A stretch of 64,000 bases of DNA from the NCBI GenBank assembly GCA_031002005.1, contig CM061914.1, forward strand, positions 10,030,148 to 10,094,147. The letters run 5' to 3'. Shown in pieces: positions 47,699 to 58,394 of this stretch (position 1 is the stretch's first letter; each line of letters begins with the position of its first letter). The notes beneath the pieces were generated by a model, which was given only the letters and a program-made list of their open reading frames with translations, was not told the DNA's origin and did no database searches. Origin of the DNA: Vandiemenella viatica (lineage: Eukaryota > Arthropoda > Insecta > Orthoptera > Morabidae). The position numbers and the translations under genes are program-made.

Positions 47699-49540
47699 GG
47701 GGTACTTGACACTAACTAAGAAACCATGAAACCTTAATTTACACTGATAGAGTAAGTTGTTAGGATACCGAAAATCAACTTCATTTTTTGGATAGGAGTT
47801 AAAAACATACTATTTTTAATAAAATAAAAATGTTAAAAGACAGCTGTTAGTCACGTGACACGAAACACCAATCGGAGCGCATGACGTCAGTTGTTGGGCC
47901 GCGCCAGTTTAGCTGCCGTGTATTCTCATGCGGAGAACATCTTTCCGTCGCTTATTTAAGTTTGTTAAGGTTTCAGTGCTGGCTGTAAAACATTTGTTCT
48001 TCTTATACTCGCAATGGAAGTTGGTTTTACCAAGGCAAATAGCTCTAATTTGCCCAGAATTGACGTGATGATGCTGGGAGTGTTTTTGCATCAAACACCG
48101 ATTTCTGCTCACCCGAATTCCGGAATGTCAAAACGTACAAGTAAATACTTACTTGTTATATGTTATACATAATACACTATTACGATAAAACGTTAGAATA
48201 TAAGGTATTTTAGAAGCGTGTGTGTTAGTGGTGCGTTTTACTTAATACATATTGGTAATTTGCGATTTTAATCAACAGGTCTACATTTCGAGTATTTCAC
48301 TGTAGTATCTTTTAAAATGTGTTTAATATGACTGTTGTTTCGCAGAATCATGTGCAGTATTTAATTGTTAGTATAATTACTATTTTAAAAAATCCTTGAG
48401 TGATTTTTAAAACTATTTTTTTGCCACGCTGTGTTAGTTAAAGTTAAGTCTGTTCACATTCGTTCAACGCTATTTTTTGGGCAGTAATGTTGTGAATATA
48501 AAGCATTTTCTTTCTATATTAGAGGTTATACAAGTTTTTGTATAGCTAGAAAAATATTTTGATCATGTTTTCTAAGAAAGTCGTAAACTATCGTCCTATT
48601 CAGGTCGAAATATTTTTCGATATTCGTTGAAGCGGGGATTCTACGATAATCGTAGCGCCGCAATTTGGTGATAGATTCTTAAGTAACGTGACAAATTGAA
48701 TGTAAGGAATAACATTTTTTGATATCTCGCTTAGTTCTCGAGATATACTATCTCAAAAGTGGTTAGGTCGCAATGCGGCCTCGACCAGAAGAAAAATTTC
48801 TCCAAATCTAAATTCGATGATGGATTCTTCAGTAACTCGAAGACAGAAATCAAAAGTAAAGAATAATTTTTTTTTGATTCATTAGTACTTTTGATACTGA
48901 TCCCATTATATGATACCCCATATAGTTTTCAAAATCATTCGGCAACTATACCAATAAAAAAAAAAAAATTGATGCATTTACAACGAACAGCATTTTAACC
49001 TCCAGGGTCGTAATTTATTTACCGGTAATAATTTAAGTTTATCATAGCACAAAATATTGACCTACATAGCTTATTAAACATAATAAAATATTAAGCACAA
49101 ACTTTCGTCAGAATGTTCTTCACAAAAATATATTGAGGGTGTTGTAGACACATAAGCCGGATCGCGTCGTGCAAGCATTAACCACTTTTTCCAACTACTT
49201 CGTTGCGTGGAACGGAAACAAACAATTTTATTTGGTGCATTAAAGGTCGTGTTTACACACAGAGGCACCACACACCATTTGTAAACTCTAGAACTCATTT
49301 TATTAATAAAATAAGCATACCTCCTATATGTTTACAATGGCGCGAGCCAACAACTGACGTCACAAGAGACCAACTGACAGCTGGGAGCGTTTTGGCGCCA
49401 ATATTCAAATAATCGCATAAAAATGCAAAATTTTGCTATTTTCCGGTCGTTATTTCAAGAAATAATATTTTTTTTGTTTATAGTAGATGACCAGCTACAA
49501 TACTGACTACTTTCCCAAAATTAGTCAAGTACCCCATTCT
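47699..49540 (-). mobile_element. Putative inverted-repeat DNA transposon with THAP-like exon
   Basis: Inverted ends ggggtacttgact (47699) and agtcaagtacccc (to 49540) enclose 1.84 kb. A second inverted block, gacgtcagttgttgg, with cgcgcca nearby, lies about 165-185 bases in from each end. Target duplication is unclear. The enclosed minus-strand THAP-like frame suggests a transposon, possibly P-element-like, but most of a transposase is missing. It interrupts the Helitron modules. Confidence 0.55.
49074..49298 (-). pseudogene. THAP-type zinc-finger fragment
   Basis: The 74-codon frame begins MSSRVYKWCVVPLCVNTT, continues with PNKIVCF and KKWLMLARRD, and has YFCEEHSD. This is the C2CH layout of a THAP domain (C...C, conserved W, then C-E-x-H), a DNA-binding fold used by P-type transposases and their host derivatives. 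The frame ends soon after, and I see no following catalytic domain. Confidence 0.6.
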
Positions 49541-49549
49541 TATATAACT

Positions 49550-50010
49550 CAATAAGACAGATAGAAAGTAAAAAGATACACATCTCGCTTAGCTCTCAAG
49601 ATATCGAAAATCAAAAATTATTTATAGGTAGGGCCTATAGTTTCTTTTTCTTTTGACAACGATTTTCTTCTCCTTCAAAGTACATTTCAACTTGACCACA
49701 ACCACTAGAAAGAATTCAAAACTCCCATTGTACATTTCCAGCTTGTAGTACCTTGTGACTGGAATTTTTTTGTTCCAGGCTGTATTTCAAACTATCAACC
49801 TCAATTTAGAGATACAATATCCCAAGGAAAAAGAAATATTTTAGATTTCACTTTCAATGTGTCTCGTCAAGTTAGATAAGAATCCATCGTCTGGTTTAAC
49901 AAGAAGTGTAAACGAGATATATAGATAAAATCTTCAATTTTGATTTGTCTTGTGGTGGTACATAAGAATAAATCATCAAATTGCAACACCACAGTTAAAA
50001 GATTTTTCAT
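49550..50010 (+). repeat. Helitron module, second type (copy 2)
   Basis: Second copy of 46790-47280, same orientation: atctcgcttagctctcaaga, aaaattatttataggta, cttgtgactggaattttttt and the final ttgatttgtcttg are shared in order. Confidence 0.7.
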
Positions 50011-50159
50011 AAAAGCTTATTCACATGTTTCTGGGTTGGACGAATACTGTTATAGTAGTAAATCGACATGGATTTTTGTTTCCTTGTGAAGAAAGTTTAA
50101 ATTTGTTCTTATGATCCACGATAGTAATTTCAACATTTCTGAGATACAAAAACTTAACT

Positions 50160-50255
50160 CAAAAGACAAAAATACTCTGTTAGGCGAAAAAGGGGGTGTA
50201 GAGAAATTGCTACAGGGGCGTGTGCTCTGTCGCAATTAAATGAAACTATAAAGCG
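50160..50255 (+). mobile_element. LINE 3'-UTR-like fragment
   Basis: aaagggggtgtagagaaatt, gctacaggggcg and tgtgctctgtcgcaattaaa resemble the sequence following a LINE C-terminus at 62920-62995 (agtgtgtaggaaaattgcca, then ccattgtaatttaatt). Confidence 0.4.
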
Positions 50256-50257
50256 AG

Positions 50258-50335
50258 CTTGATGGGTGAACGGTAGCGCTCAGGCCTTGCACTCGAGAAC
50301 ACCTGTATTCAATTCCCCGTCCGCCATCCGTCCAT
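50258..50335 (+). other. tRNA-like sequence, possible SINE head
   Basis: tgatgggtgaacggtagcgc resembles a polymerase III A box region and attcaattcccc a weak B box, about 45 bases apart. It is too diverged to be a working tRNA. No body of the main SINE family follows. Confidence 0.35.
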
Positions 50336-50446
50336 CCAGTTTTCGGTGTTACATGGCTTCACAAGCAAAATACTCAGGATGTGATGCATACCTTTTGGGC
50401 GCGGAGCTCAACATTAAATTTTATATAAATTATCACCAAATCTATA

Positions 50447-51292
50447 TCTATAAAACGAAAACCGGATAAATTTGTCTTATAAAAACTCGGAAACTACGGA
50501 GCGGATTTCGATGGAGTTTTCACCGTTTTAAAGCTTAGAATCTCAATTCAGTTTGGCGTCTTACGTTTAAACGTTAAATAACTCAGGAGCATTAATTGAA
50601 ATTTTGAACGCATGATGACGAATCCCAAAGTTGGAAGGTCCAGATGTTGCATACTTCGCACTAAACATGCAACTACAACGTCTCTGACCAAAGTCTTTAA
50701 TGAAAACAATAAGATAACTTTACAATAATAACTATTTTGCACACTAAACAAAACTTGAAGTATTCTTTCCATAATTTCGGGATATTCAATTTTTAAACGC
50801 CATAGATAGCCGAAGAAACAACAGATTTTTTTTTAAGCACGATCTCTGGACAATGGCTATCGTCAATAGTATTCTGTTTACGATGATACTATTCCGGATT
50901 CACTTTCGATATTTGTATAAAAGGATGAATCTGCGGAGTTAAAGTATCTGGCGTTTCGAGCAAAAAGTATATTTATTTCGCAGTTGAATCGAATGTGAGT
51001 TTCCAGCATAATCTAGCGTTTCTCAGTAACCTAATAATGCAATTTCTTAACCAAATTAATGAAGCTTGATATACATGAATCTTTTCAGACGAATGAAAAT
51101 AATGTACGTGCAAATAAACTTCAACCCACCAGCTTCTTGCTAGGGGACGGATGAATCTTGCTTGGTTTGCTTTAATTACGAAGAAAGTTGGTGCGAATTT
51201 TCTGAAACTTTGAGTAAATGTTTGCGTGAATAAAAATAGGGCACGGGCAAATCTACGCCAACTATACCGGGCAACACCGGGAACCCCGCTAG
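50447..51292 (+). mobile_element. Inner Helitron-like unit (about 0.85 kb)
   Basis: A second 5' terminus, TCTATAAAACGAAAACCGGA, appears 846 bases before the shared 3' end CTAG at 51289-51292. Its next 300 bases match 45482-45800 closely. It may be a separate short Helitron or a tandem repeat of the 5' end of the larger one. Confidence 0.65.
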
Positions 51293-52290
51293 TGCTGAAT
51301 AAAAGTGGCGATAGGCAACACCCTTGTCTCACTCCTCGATTAATGGGTTTCCATTCCCACAACTGTTGTCTGGTTCTGGCTGCGACTACATTGTGGCTGT
51401 AAGTATTTCGAATTGCTTTAATGATGTTACTTTCAGCCAGAATTTGCCAAAGTTTTCTTCTGTCGATTATATCAAAAGCTGTCTTGAAATCAATAAATTC
51501 CAAGTGTCTGCCCAGATTAAACTCTTTCCTTTTCTCAATTAGCATCTTGAGTGTGAAATAACTATCTGCGTATGATCTACCCTTCCGAAATCTATTTTGT
51601 TCTTCTCCAAGGAGTGGTTCACAAAATATTTGCAATTTTGATGTAATGATGCTGGAATAAATTTTATAACCAGTGTTGAACAAGCTTATTCCTCTATAGT
51701 TACTACAATCATTGACGTCACCTTTTTGTGAATTGGGATGATAATTGCCCTCTACCAGCTTTGAGGTGGGTATTCTTCTCTCCAGATCCTGTTGATAAAG
51801 TACAATAGATCTTCTTTGAATGTCCTATCACCTACTTTAAAAAGATCGAAATGAATTCCATCCTTGCCGGGAGATCTGTTACTTTTCCATGTTTTCAGCA
51901 CTGATTCTACTCTTTATAGTGAATGTCATGTGTGCTGTTGGTCTCTGCCAGAGATATTACCTCTAGTTCATTGTCTGCTTGATTTTGGATCCATAGCTCT
52001 TCGAAATAATTTAGCCATGTCCATTTGTTTATTACTTGAATGTCTGAGGCACATCTTACTTCTCTGTTAATTTTTTAATAATTTGGAATGTTGTGGGTGA
52101 TGGTCTAGTTACATCTCTTTCTATATTTTTGATGAAGTGGTCAAATTGTGCTCTGTGCCTTTTCAGAGTTTCTCCTTTAGCAATCGCTCTTTTCCTATTA
52201 TATTCAGTAAGATATACTTTCTTTGTTGCTAAATATCTCTTATAAACATTTCTCTTATCTTCAATGAAAGTCGTGATGAAGAACAACTAA
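51293..52290 (-). pseudogene. LINE 5' part: linker and RT up to the Helitron insertion
   Basis: The frame at 50973-51683 carries GYKIYSSIITSKLQIF, EEQNRFRKGRSYADSYFTLK, LEFIDFKTAFDIIDRRKLW and GVRQGCCLSPLLF, which are RT blocks of a non-LTR element. Past 51293 that frame is not LINE but Helitron sequence. Upstream, to about 52290, short segments in several frames look like the N-terminal part of the RT domain. It is the missing front half of the copy at 44745-45481. Confidence 0.85.
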
Positions 52291-52954
52291 ATTCGACTTG
52301 ATACGTAAAGAAAAATTAGCAATAACTCACACAATTAATGTATCAACGCTACCGGGGCTTCATGAATGTGAGCTATTAAAGATTTTTAATATGGCACAAC
52401 TTGCTTTAAGTTGGGTAACAGAGTCGCAAGAGTGACGAAATACATAATCTCATAGTTAAGTCGCGTTGGGAGCGAAAATCACTAGGAACCTGTCAAAGTC
52501 GTTGTTGTGGTGTAGCGGTTTCAACCTCGACCTACCATTTCACTTATGAGGACAGCGGAGATAGCTGTCGAAACGTTTTGTATGGCAGAAATTATCCGAC
52601 AGAATACCAGAGAAGAATTTTTATCAGGGCACGCTGGATGGCCGATGTGTAACCGCAGAGGCCAGGGTAGAATTCATCATCCAGAGGTGTCCACAATGAA
52701 GAAGGACGGTGTGAAGTGGCGAAGACAGATATTGAACTGTAGCATTAAAAAAACCACACACACACACACATTTCACATTTGTAAACTTTGTTAGGATGTT
52801 TCAGAACAGACTACCGTGATTATCATGTCGAGTCGAGATCATCAGCGAGTTACCCCCTTTGCACATGGGTCCACCCCGCCTCCTCATCTACAGCTGCTTT
52901 TTCTCCTAGTCGGCGTCTGAGAACTTTGGCTGGAGATGAAAACTTAAGAATGTA
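52291..52954. other. Unclassified stretch
   Basis: Mixed composition. gttgtggtgtagcggtttca near 52503 resembles a polymerase III A box, but no B box follows at the right distance. A short CA tract lies near 52755. No gene is supported. Confidence 0.4.
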
Positions 52955-53440
52955 ACCGTAGGTTTTCCCGGAAAATCTGCTGCTTGAAGATTTCTCGGGC
53001 ATGCGGCCAGACCAGTTAATCAATTTTCAACGAATTTTCGACAGCGTAACGTGCTGTCATCTTGATGTTACCTCTGCTGACCTCCCTGCTGGACCCACGA
53101 GGGTGGTATTCATGAACCCTCCACTCCCACTGGCCGTGGTGGGGGGATCCTCGGTCTGCGCCGCATTCGCCGTGCGCGATACCGTTGCTCTGCTGTTTTC
53201 TGATCCACGGAGTGTTGAGTTTCACGCTTGGCTTAGTTGGAACCCATTGTCCTTGTTGATCTCAATGACCTCCTTGTATACGAAATCCGAAAAGTGGGTT
53301 GCGTTCTTCAGAACTTTGGCGTCCTCATATTTGATAGCGTGCCGCGTCTTTGGGCAATGTTCAGCAATTGCTGACTTTGAGGGCTACTGTAGATCTCTGT
53401 GCCGTTTATGTTCTGTGCACTATGTGAGGTATCTGCATAT
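52955..53440 (-). mobile_element. Penelope-like element 3' fragment, minus orientation
   Basis: On the minus strand, blocks such as gtcagcaattgctgaacatt, atcaaatatgaggacgcc and gacaatgggttccaactaa, then gcacgttacgctgtcg and gcatgcccgagaaatcttcaag, match 57860-58298 in order. The matching copy carries remnants of a GIY-YIG nuclease, the hallmark of Penelope-like elements. This copy is frame-broken and lacks the RT. Confidence 0.6.
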
Positions 53441-53924
53441 ATAGTATGTAAGGTCTTTGTAAAGTAATATGTATTTTTATTAGAGGTTTCACGTTCGCAG
53501 TGGTTTGTTTAGCCTGTGTGTGTATTAACATTGTGTCCCAGCCTCACGCAGCAGAGCGGGCCGGGGCAGCCACAAACAATAACGGAGGGGTGTTGAGAAG
53601 CAAGGGCAGGCGGCAGGATGGTATGCTGTCTACGATGGTCGAGACAATGTTTACAGTGTTTCATGATGCTGCATTTAACAGTGTAATATGTCTATAGTGG
53701 ATAAATGTCTTTAAAAGTGCAAACGAAGTCATGAAAACGTGTACTGTGTTACCAAATAATAAAAATCAGATTCAGCGGATACTACACAAGAAAATGTGTA
53801 AATTAATTTTCTGCAATCGTTCGTCGCTGAATTTATTAAAAAAAGGAGGAGGTTCTCAATTCGTCTGTTTTTTTTTGTTTTTTTTTTTTTGTATGTATGT
53901 TCAGCGATATCTTCGCCAATTTTG
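53441..53924. other. Unclassified stretch
   Basis: Contains a mildly GC-rich segment (53525-53640) and a T-rich tract near 53868-53892. No gene or repeat family is recognised. Confidence 0.4.
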
Positions 53925-56260
53925 AACCGATTTAAATGAAATGTTGTTAGTGGATAGGGTAGGTCCCATATGAATTTCATTGAGAAACCACCCCTTCCAC
54001 CCCTTAATTTTTATACATATTCACATTTTTTATTCGATCTTGATGAAACTTTGGACAAATATAGCCAAAAATAAAGAGAAAAATACTGTCAACTTTTTGT
54101 TTAAAAAAACTGAACCCCTCTCCTCCTATCCAGCCCCTTAAATTTTGCCAATTTTCTTTATTCAAAGCTAAAGTCGACACCATTTAACTGATCTCCATTA
54201 AAGTTGGCAATTACATGTAGTTTTTCGTGGAGAAGGTTTCTGACCAAAAAAATAAAAATAAAAAGCCACCCCTCTCCCCTTTACCCCCTTAATTTTAGAG
54301 AAATCTACATTTCTTATCTGATTTTTATTGAACTTTGCCCACTTTGAAACAAAGAGAAAATCCTGTCAACATTTGGTCTGCCAAAGCTCAACCCCCTCCC
54401 GTCTTCCACCCCATTAATTATTGTCAATGTTCTTCATAAAAAGCTCCACTCGACACCGTTTGACCGATTATCACCAAAGTTGGCATATACATGTAATTTT
54501 TAATGGAGAATCTGAACAAAAAATAAATAAATAAAAAACGACCCTTCTCCCCTTTACACCACTTAATTTTTATACAAACCCACATTTTTTATCCGATTTC
54601 GATGAAACTTTGGACGTGTACAGTCAAAAATAAAGAGAAAAATACTGTCATGTTTTGGTTTGAAAAAACTGAACCCCTCTCCCCCTATCCACCCCTTAAA
54701 TTTTTACCAATGTTCTTTATATAAAGCTACAGTCGACACCATTTAACTGGTCTCCATTAAAGTTGGCAAATACAAGTAATTTTTCATGGAGAAGGTTTCT
54801 GACCAAAAAAATTTAAATAAATAAATAAACCACCCCATGTCTCCCTTTACACCCCTTAATTTTATAGAAATCTACATTTCTTATCTGATTTTTATTGAAC
54901 TTTGCCCATGTATACTTTAAAACAAAGAGAAAAATCCTGTCAACATTTGGTTTGTCACGGCTCAACCACTTTCCCTCCTTCAACCACATTGAATTTTCTT
55001 TATAAAAAGCTATAGTCGAAATCGTTTAACCGATTACCATGAAAGTTGGTGCTTATACGTATTATTTCACGAAGAAGATGTCTGAACAAAAGATCTAAAA
55101 ACCACCTCCTCTCCCCATTAAACTGCTTAATTTTTATACACAACCACAGTTTTTATCCGGTTTAGACAGAACTTAGCAAATTTTTACTATAAAACAATGA
55201 GAAAAATAATGCCAACTCATGGTTTGCAAAAACTGAACCCCTTTTCCACCCCCTTGATTTTTGTCAATTTCTTTTTAGAAAGCTACAATCGACACCATTT
55301 GACCGATTTTTATGAAAGTTGGCATATATATATGTAATTTTTTATGGATAAGATTTCAGACCAAAAAATAAAAAAACTACCCTAGCTCCCCTTCCCTTAA
55401 TATTTGTACAAAATCCACATTTTAATCCGATTCGGTCGAACTTTGCATGCGTATAGCAAATAGAAAAAGAAAAATACTGTCCACATACCTTTCACAAAAA
55501 CGCAAACCCTATCCCCCTTTCTACCCCTTGAATTACTGTCAATGTTCTTTATACAAAGCTACTGTTTCTTTCTGATTTTGAAGGAAGTATGCACATGTAT
55601 ACTACAAAACAAACAGAAAAATACTGTCTACATTTGGTTTCAAGAGTAAAAACTCCGCTCCTTCCTTTCCATCCTTTAATCCACAGTTTCTATCCGATTC
55701 TGTAGGAAATTTGCACACGTATACTTTAATACCTACAGAACTATTGTGTTTAAATTTGGTTGCAGAAGCAAAACCCCTCTTCTCATCTACCCCCACCCCT
55801 CTTAATTTCCAATGTTCTTTATAGATACCCACACATTTATCAGATTTCCATGGAACACTGCACATGTATACTTAAAAATAAAGAGAAACATAGTGTCTAT
55901 ATGCTGTTTACAAAACCCTACCACTCACTCCCTTACCCCATTTAATTTTTGCAAATGTTCTTTACAAAAAGTTACTATTTTTATCTGGTTTCGATGGAAA
56001 TTAGCACATGTATACTTTAAAACAAAGAGAAAAATACTGCCCACACTAGGTTTACAAAAACCAAACTACTCTTCATCTCCACACCCCTTAATTGTTTTTT
56101 ATACATACCTACAGTTTTATCTGATATCAATAGAAATTTATACACGTATACTTTAAATCAATCAGAAAAAAGGCAGTCTACTTTTGGTATACAAAAGCCC
56201 AAACCATCTTCCCCTTTAGCCTCACCCCTTTTAATTTCCAATGTTCTTTACAAAAATCAA
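53925..56260 (+). repeat. Degenerate satellite, about 17 monomers of about 140 bp
   Basis: A motif resembling ccgatttcgatgaaactttg recurs near 53937, 54040, 54197, 54328, 54472, 54601, 54757, 54893, 55039, 55168, 55310, 55433, 55582, 55704, 55852, 55993 and 56131. Between occurrences, caaagagaaaaatactgtc and ccaccccttaattttt recur. The left half alternates two monomer types, giving a period of about 290. There is no coding potential. Confidence 0.9.
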
Positions 56261-56757
56261 CAGTTTTAAATCCCATCAAAATCAAATAAGCAATTTTTAA
56301 GTCATTGCATAATATTTGTAAAATAAATGTGTCATAATGTCTCAACAAGTACTTCAGATTTCAACTTGGATCCCAAGCTTTCACGTTGTGAAAACCAATT
56401 AAAAATCTATATTTTCTGTGTGATGCCGGAGCAAACGGATATATTCCATAGACAGATTTCTGTATGTGGTATGTATTAATTCCCAGATGTTACATGTTTC
56501 GGTTATCGACCAGCAGCTTTAACAGATGTTATGATACGATCGAAACATAGCCTGGACCAAAATGTGTACTGACATTTTTTAACACAACACCCAAATTAAA
56601 CCCTTTGTGGAAGTTGTGGTATATAAAGACATAACTCTTCATTGAAAGCAAGCACTTTAATCCCTGAGCTACCAGGAAGTTCGCAAAATGAGAACTGCTG
56701 CTGCATATTTAAAATACAAAACAAACTATAATATCACTAAAAATTTAAAAATAAAAT
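56261..56757. other. AT-rich unclassified stretch
   Basis: Separates the satellite from the foldback element. No gene is seen. Confidence 0.4.
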
Positions 56758-56784
56758 AATTGTTTAAAAAAACATAAAAACCGC

Positions 56785-56834
<50 letters not shown>

Positions 56835-57522
56835 CACTATAAATTTTAAAATAACTTTATACCTTGCTTAGGAGAAAGTAAATATAAATTGACAATATTT
56901 TACATTACTGTCATTGAAATTTTTACATTAATTAGTTATTTTTGGAGTCGGTGCCAGCGAAAGAAAGAAAAACAATAATGAATAACAATAATACATAAAA
57001 AAAATCATGTTACTGCTTACCTACAATTAATGCTAGAAACATGATTCAACAAAACTGAAACATACAGATGATACGCCGATATTATACTCTGTAAATCGTT
57101 TACTTCATGATGCAACCTACCAACTGACACTGTAGCTCCAGAGATATTCCTGGATGACCAATAAGGCCAAGCCACAGATTGAAATACTATTAATTAGTTT
57201 CCCTAAGCTGTCTCCCGCAATAACACTATCTGCCTCACGACATGCTGTAAAATATTGGGAATTTTTGTTTGTACTCCCCGTTTCACCTCTAACACCAAAA
57301 CAAGTTCCGTAATTTGATCTTCGCGATGTGACAGCTGGCACCGACTCCAAAAATAACTAATTAATGTAAAAATTTCAATGACAGTAATGTCAGTAATGTA
57401 AAATATTGTCAATTTATATTTACTTTCTCCTAAGCAAGGTATAAAGTAATTTTAAAATTTTTAGTGCTTTTTTTTTTTTTTTTTTTTTTTTTAAGGCGGT
57501 TTTTATGTTTTTTTAAACAATT
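56758..57522. mobile_element. Foldback element with poly-A/poly-T arms
   Basis: Inverted arms 56758-56958 and 57334-57522 share the end aattgtttaaaaaaacataa, aaaccgcctt, a long A (left) or T (right) run, and the inner motif ggagtcggtgccagc. Arms are about 190-200 bp and the centre about 375 bp. No coding gene is seen. The structure fits a miniature foldback element or an inverted pair of retrosequences. Confidence 0.8.
56786..56833 (+). repeat. Poly-A tract, about 48 bases
   Basis: A near-uninterrupted run of A. The inverted counterpart is a run of about 23 T near 57470-57492. The exact length is unreliable in any assembly. Confidence 0.9.
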
Positions 57523-57539
57523 TTTTTTTTTTACACAAA

Positions 57540-58298
57540 ATATGCAGAACAGGAAGGGAAACGAAAAACAACAGCCAATAAGCCCCTTACAGTTCTGACG
57601 CGCTTTCAGGCAGAACCAACATCCAGAGAGAACAAACCAAGAGCCAAAGCCTTCATCCCGTACGCCAGCAATGTATCGAGCAAAGTTGACAGAATTCTAC
57701 GCCGACACAACATCAAGTTCGCTAACTGCACGCCAGCCAAGACGAAAGGTGATCTGGGCCTAAGGAAACCTGGCGCATACCACATACCGTGAGAATGCGG
57801 AAAAGCACTCATTCGACAGACCGTTTGCACGATTGAAGAACGTACATGGAACATAAACGGCACATCGATCTGTAGCAGTCGTCGGAATCAGCAATTACTG
57901 AACATTACCTAGAGACCTCGCATACTATCAAATATGAGGACACGGATGTTCTGAAAAACGCATCCCACTTTTTGTACTGCGTCTACAAGGAGGCCATTGA
58001 GATCCAGATACGATCCAGCCTTATGAACGAGGACAATGGGTTCCAACTAAACCAGCCCAGTATTGAAGTGGCTCAGAAAACAGCAGAGCCCGGGCACCGA
58101 ACGTGGCGATGGTGGCACCCAGACTGAAGAGCACCGCTGGACGCAAGGGAGTGGGCCACCCCCACCACCGCAGCGGGCGCCTCCGTGGCAGTGGATGGGT
58201 CGGCGGTTATAAACATCACCCCGTGCTAATGATGGCACGTTACGCTGTCGTAAAAACGATCAATTCATCCGCCAGCATGCCCGAGAAATCTTCAAGAA
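57540..58298 (+). mobile_element. Penelope-like element 3' fragment with GIY-YIG nuclease remnant
   Basis: The translation near 57660-57850 reads SSKVDRILRRHNIKF and KPGAYHI, then a C-G-x-x-x-I-x-Q-T box and TIEERT. This is the second half of a GIY-YIG endonuclease, which cuts target DNA for Penelope-like elements. Stops occur inside and downstream. The copy ends at cccgagaaatcttcaagaa, where the hAT-like element at 58299 is inserted. The RT part is missing, so it is 5'-truncated. Confidence 0.7.
58291..58298 (+). repeat. 8-bp target-site duplication, left (hAT-like)
   Basis: ttcaagaa immediately before the terminal repeat, repeated exactly at 63442-63449. Confidence 0.8.
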
Positions 58299-58394
58299 TA
58301 CAGCTGTAAAAGTAACGAGAAATTCTGTACCCGTATGTATTCGTTACTAAACCAATTAGTCCACTAACGGGGTAGTTCTCACTTGCATCACATC

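Larger units (their letters stand above)
45482..51292 (+). mobile_element. Helitron-type insertion (composite, about 5.8 kb)
   Basis: The insertion begins TCTATAAAACGAAAACC and ends ...GGGAACCCCGCTAG, the TC...CTAG termini of Helitrons, and sits between A (45481) and T (51293) with no target duplication. Joining the flanks restores the LINE reading frame (LLFSIYINKIISDW). No Rep/helicase gene was seen, so it is non-autonomous. A second 5' end lies at 50447. Inside are repeated modules, a SINE, and a separate inverted-repeat element (47699-49540). Confidence 0.85.

Noticed and set aside
50258..50335. A functional tRNA gene
   Set aside because: Only box-like fragments are present and no cloverleaf can be formed; a SINE head is more likely.
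53001..53444. 147-codon + strand frame
   Set aside because: It is antisense to the Penelope-like fragment, which explains the sequence better.
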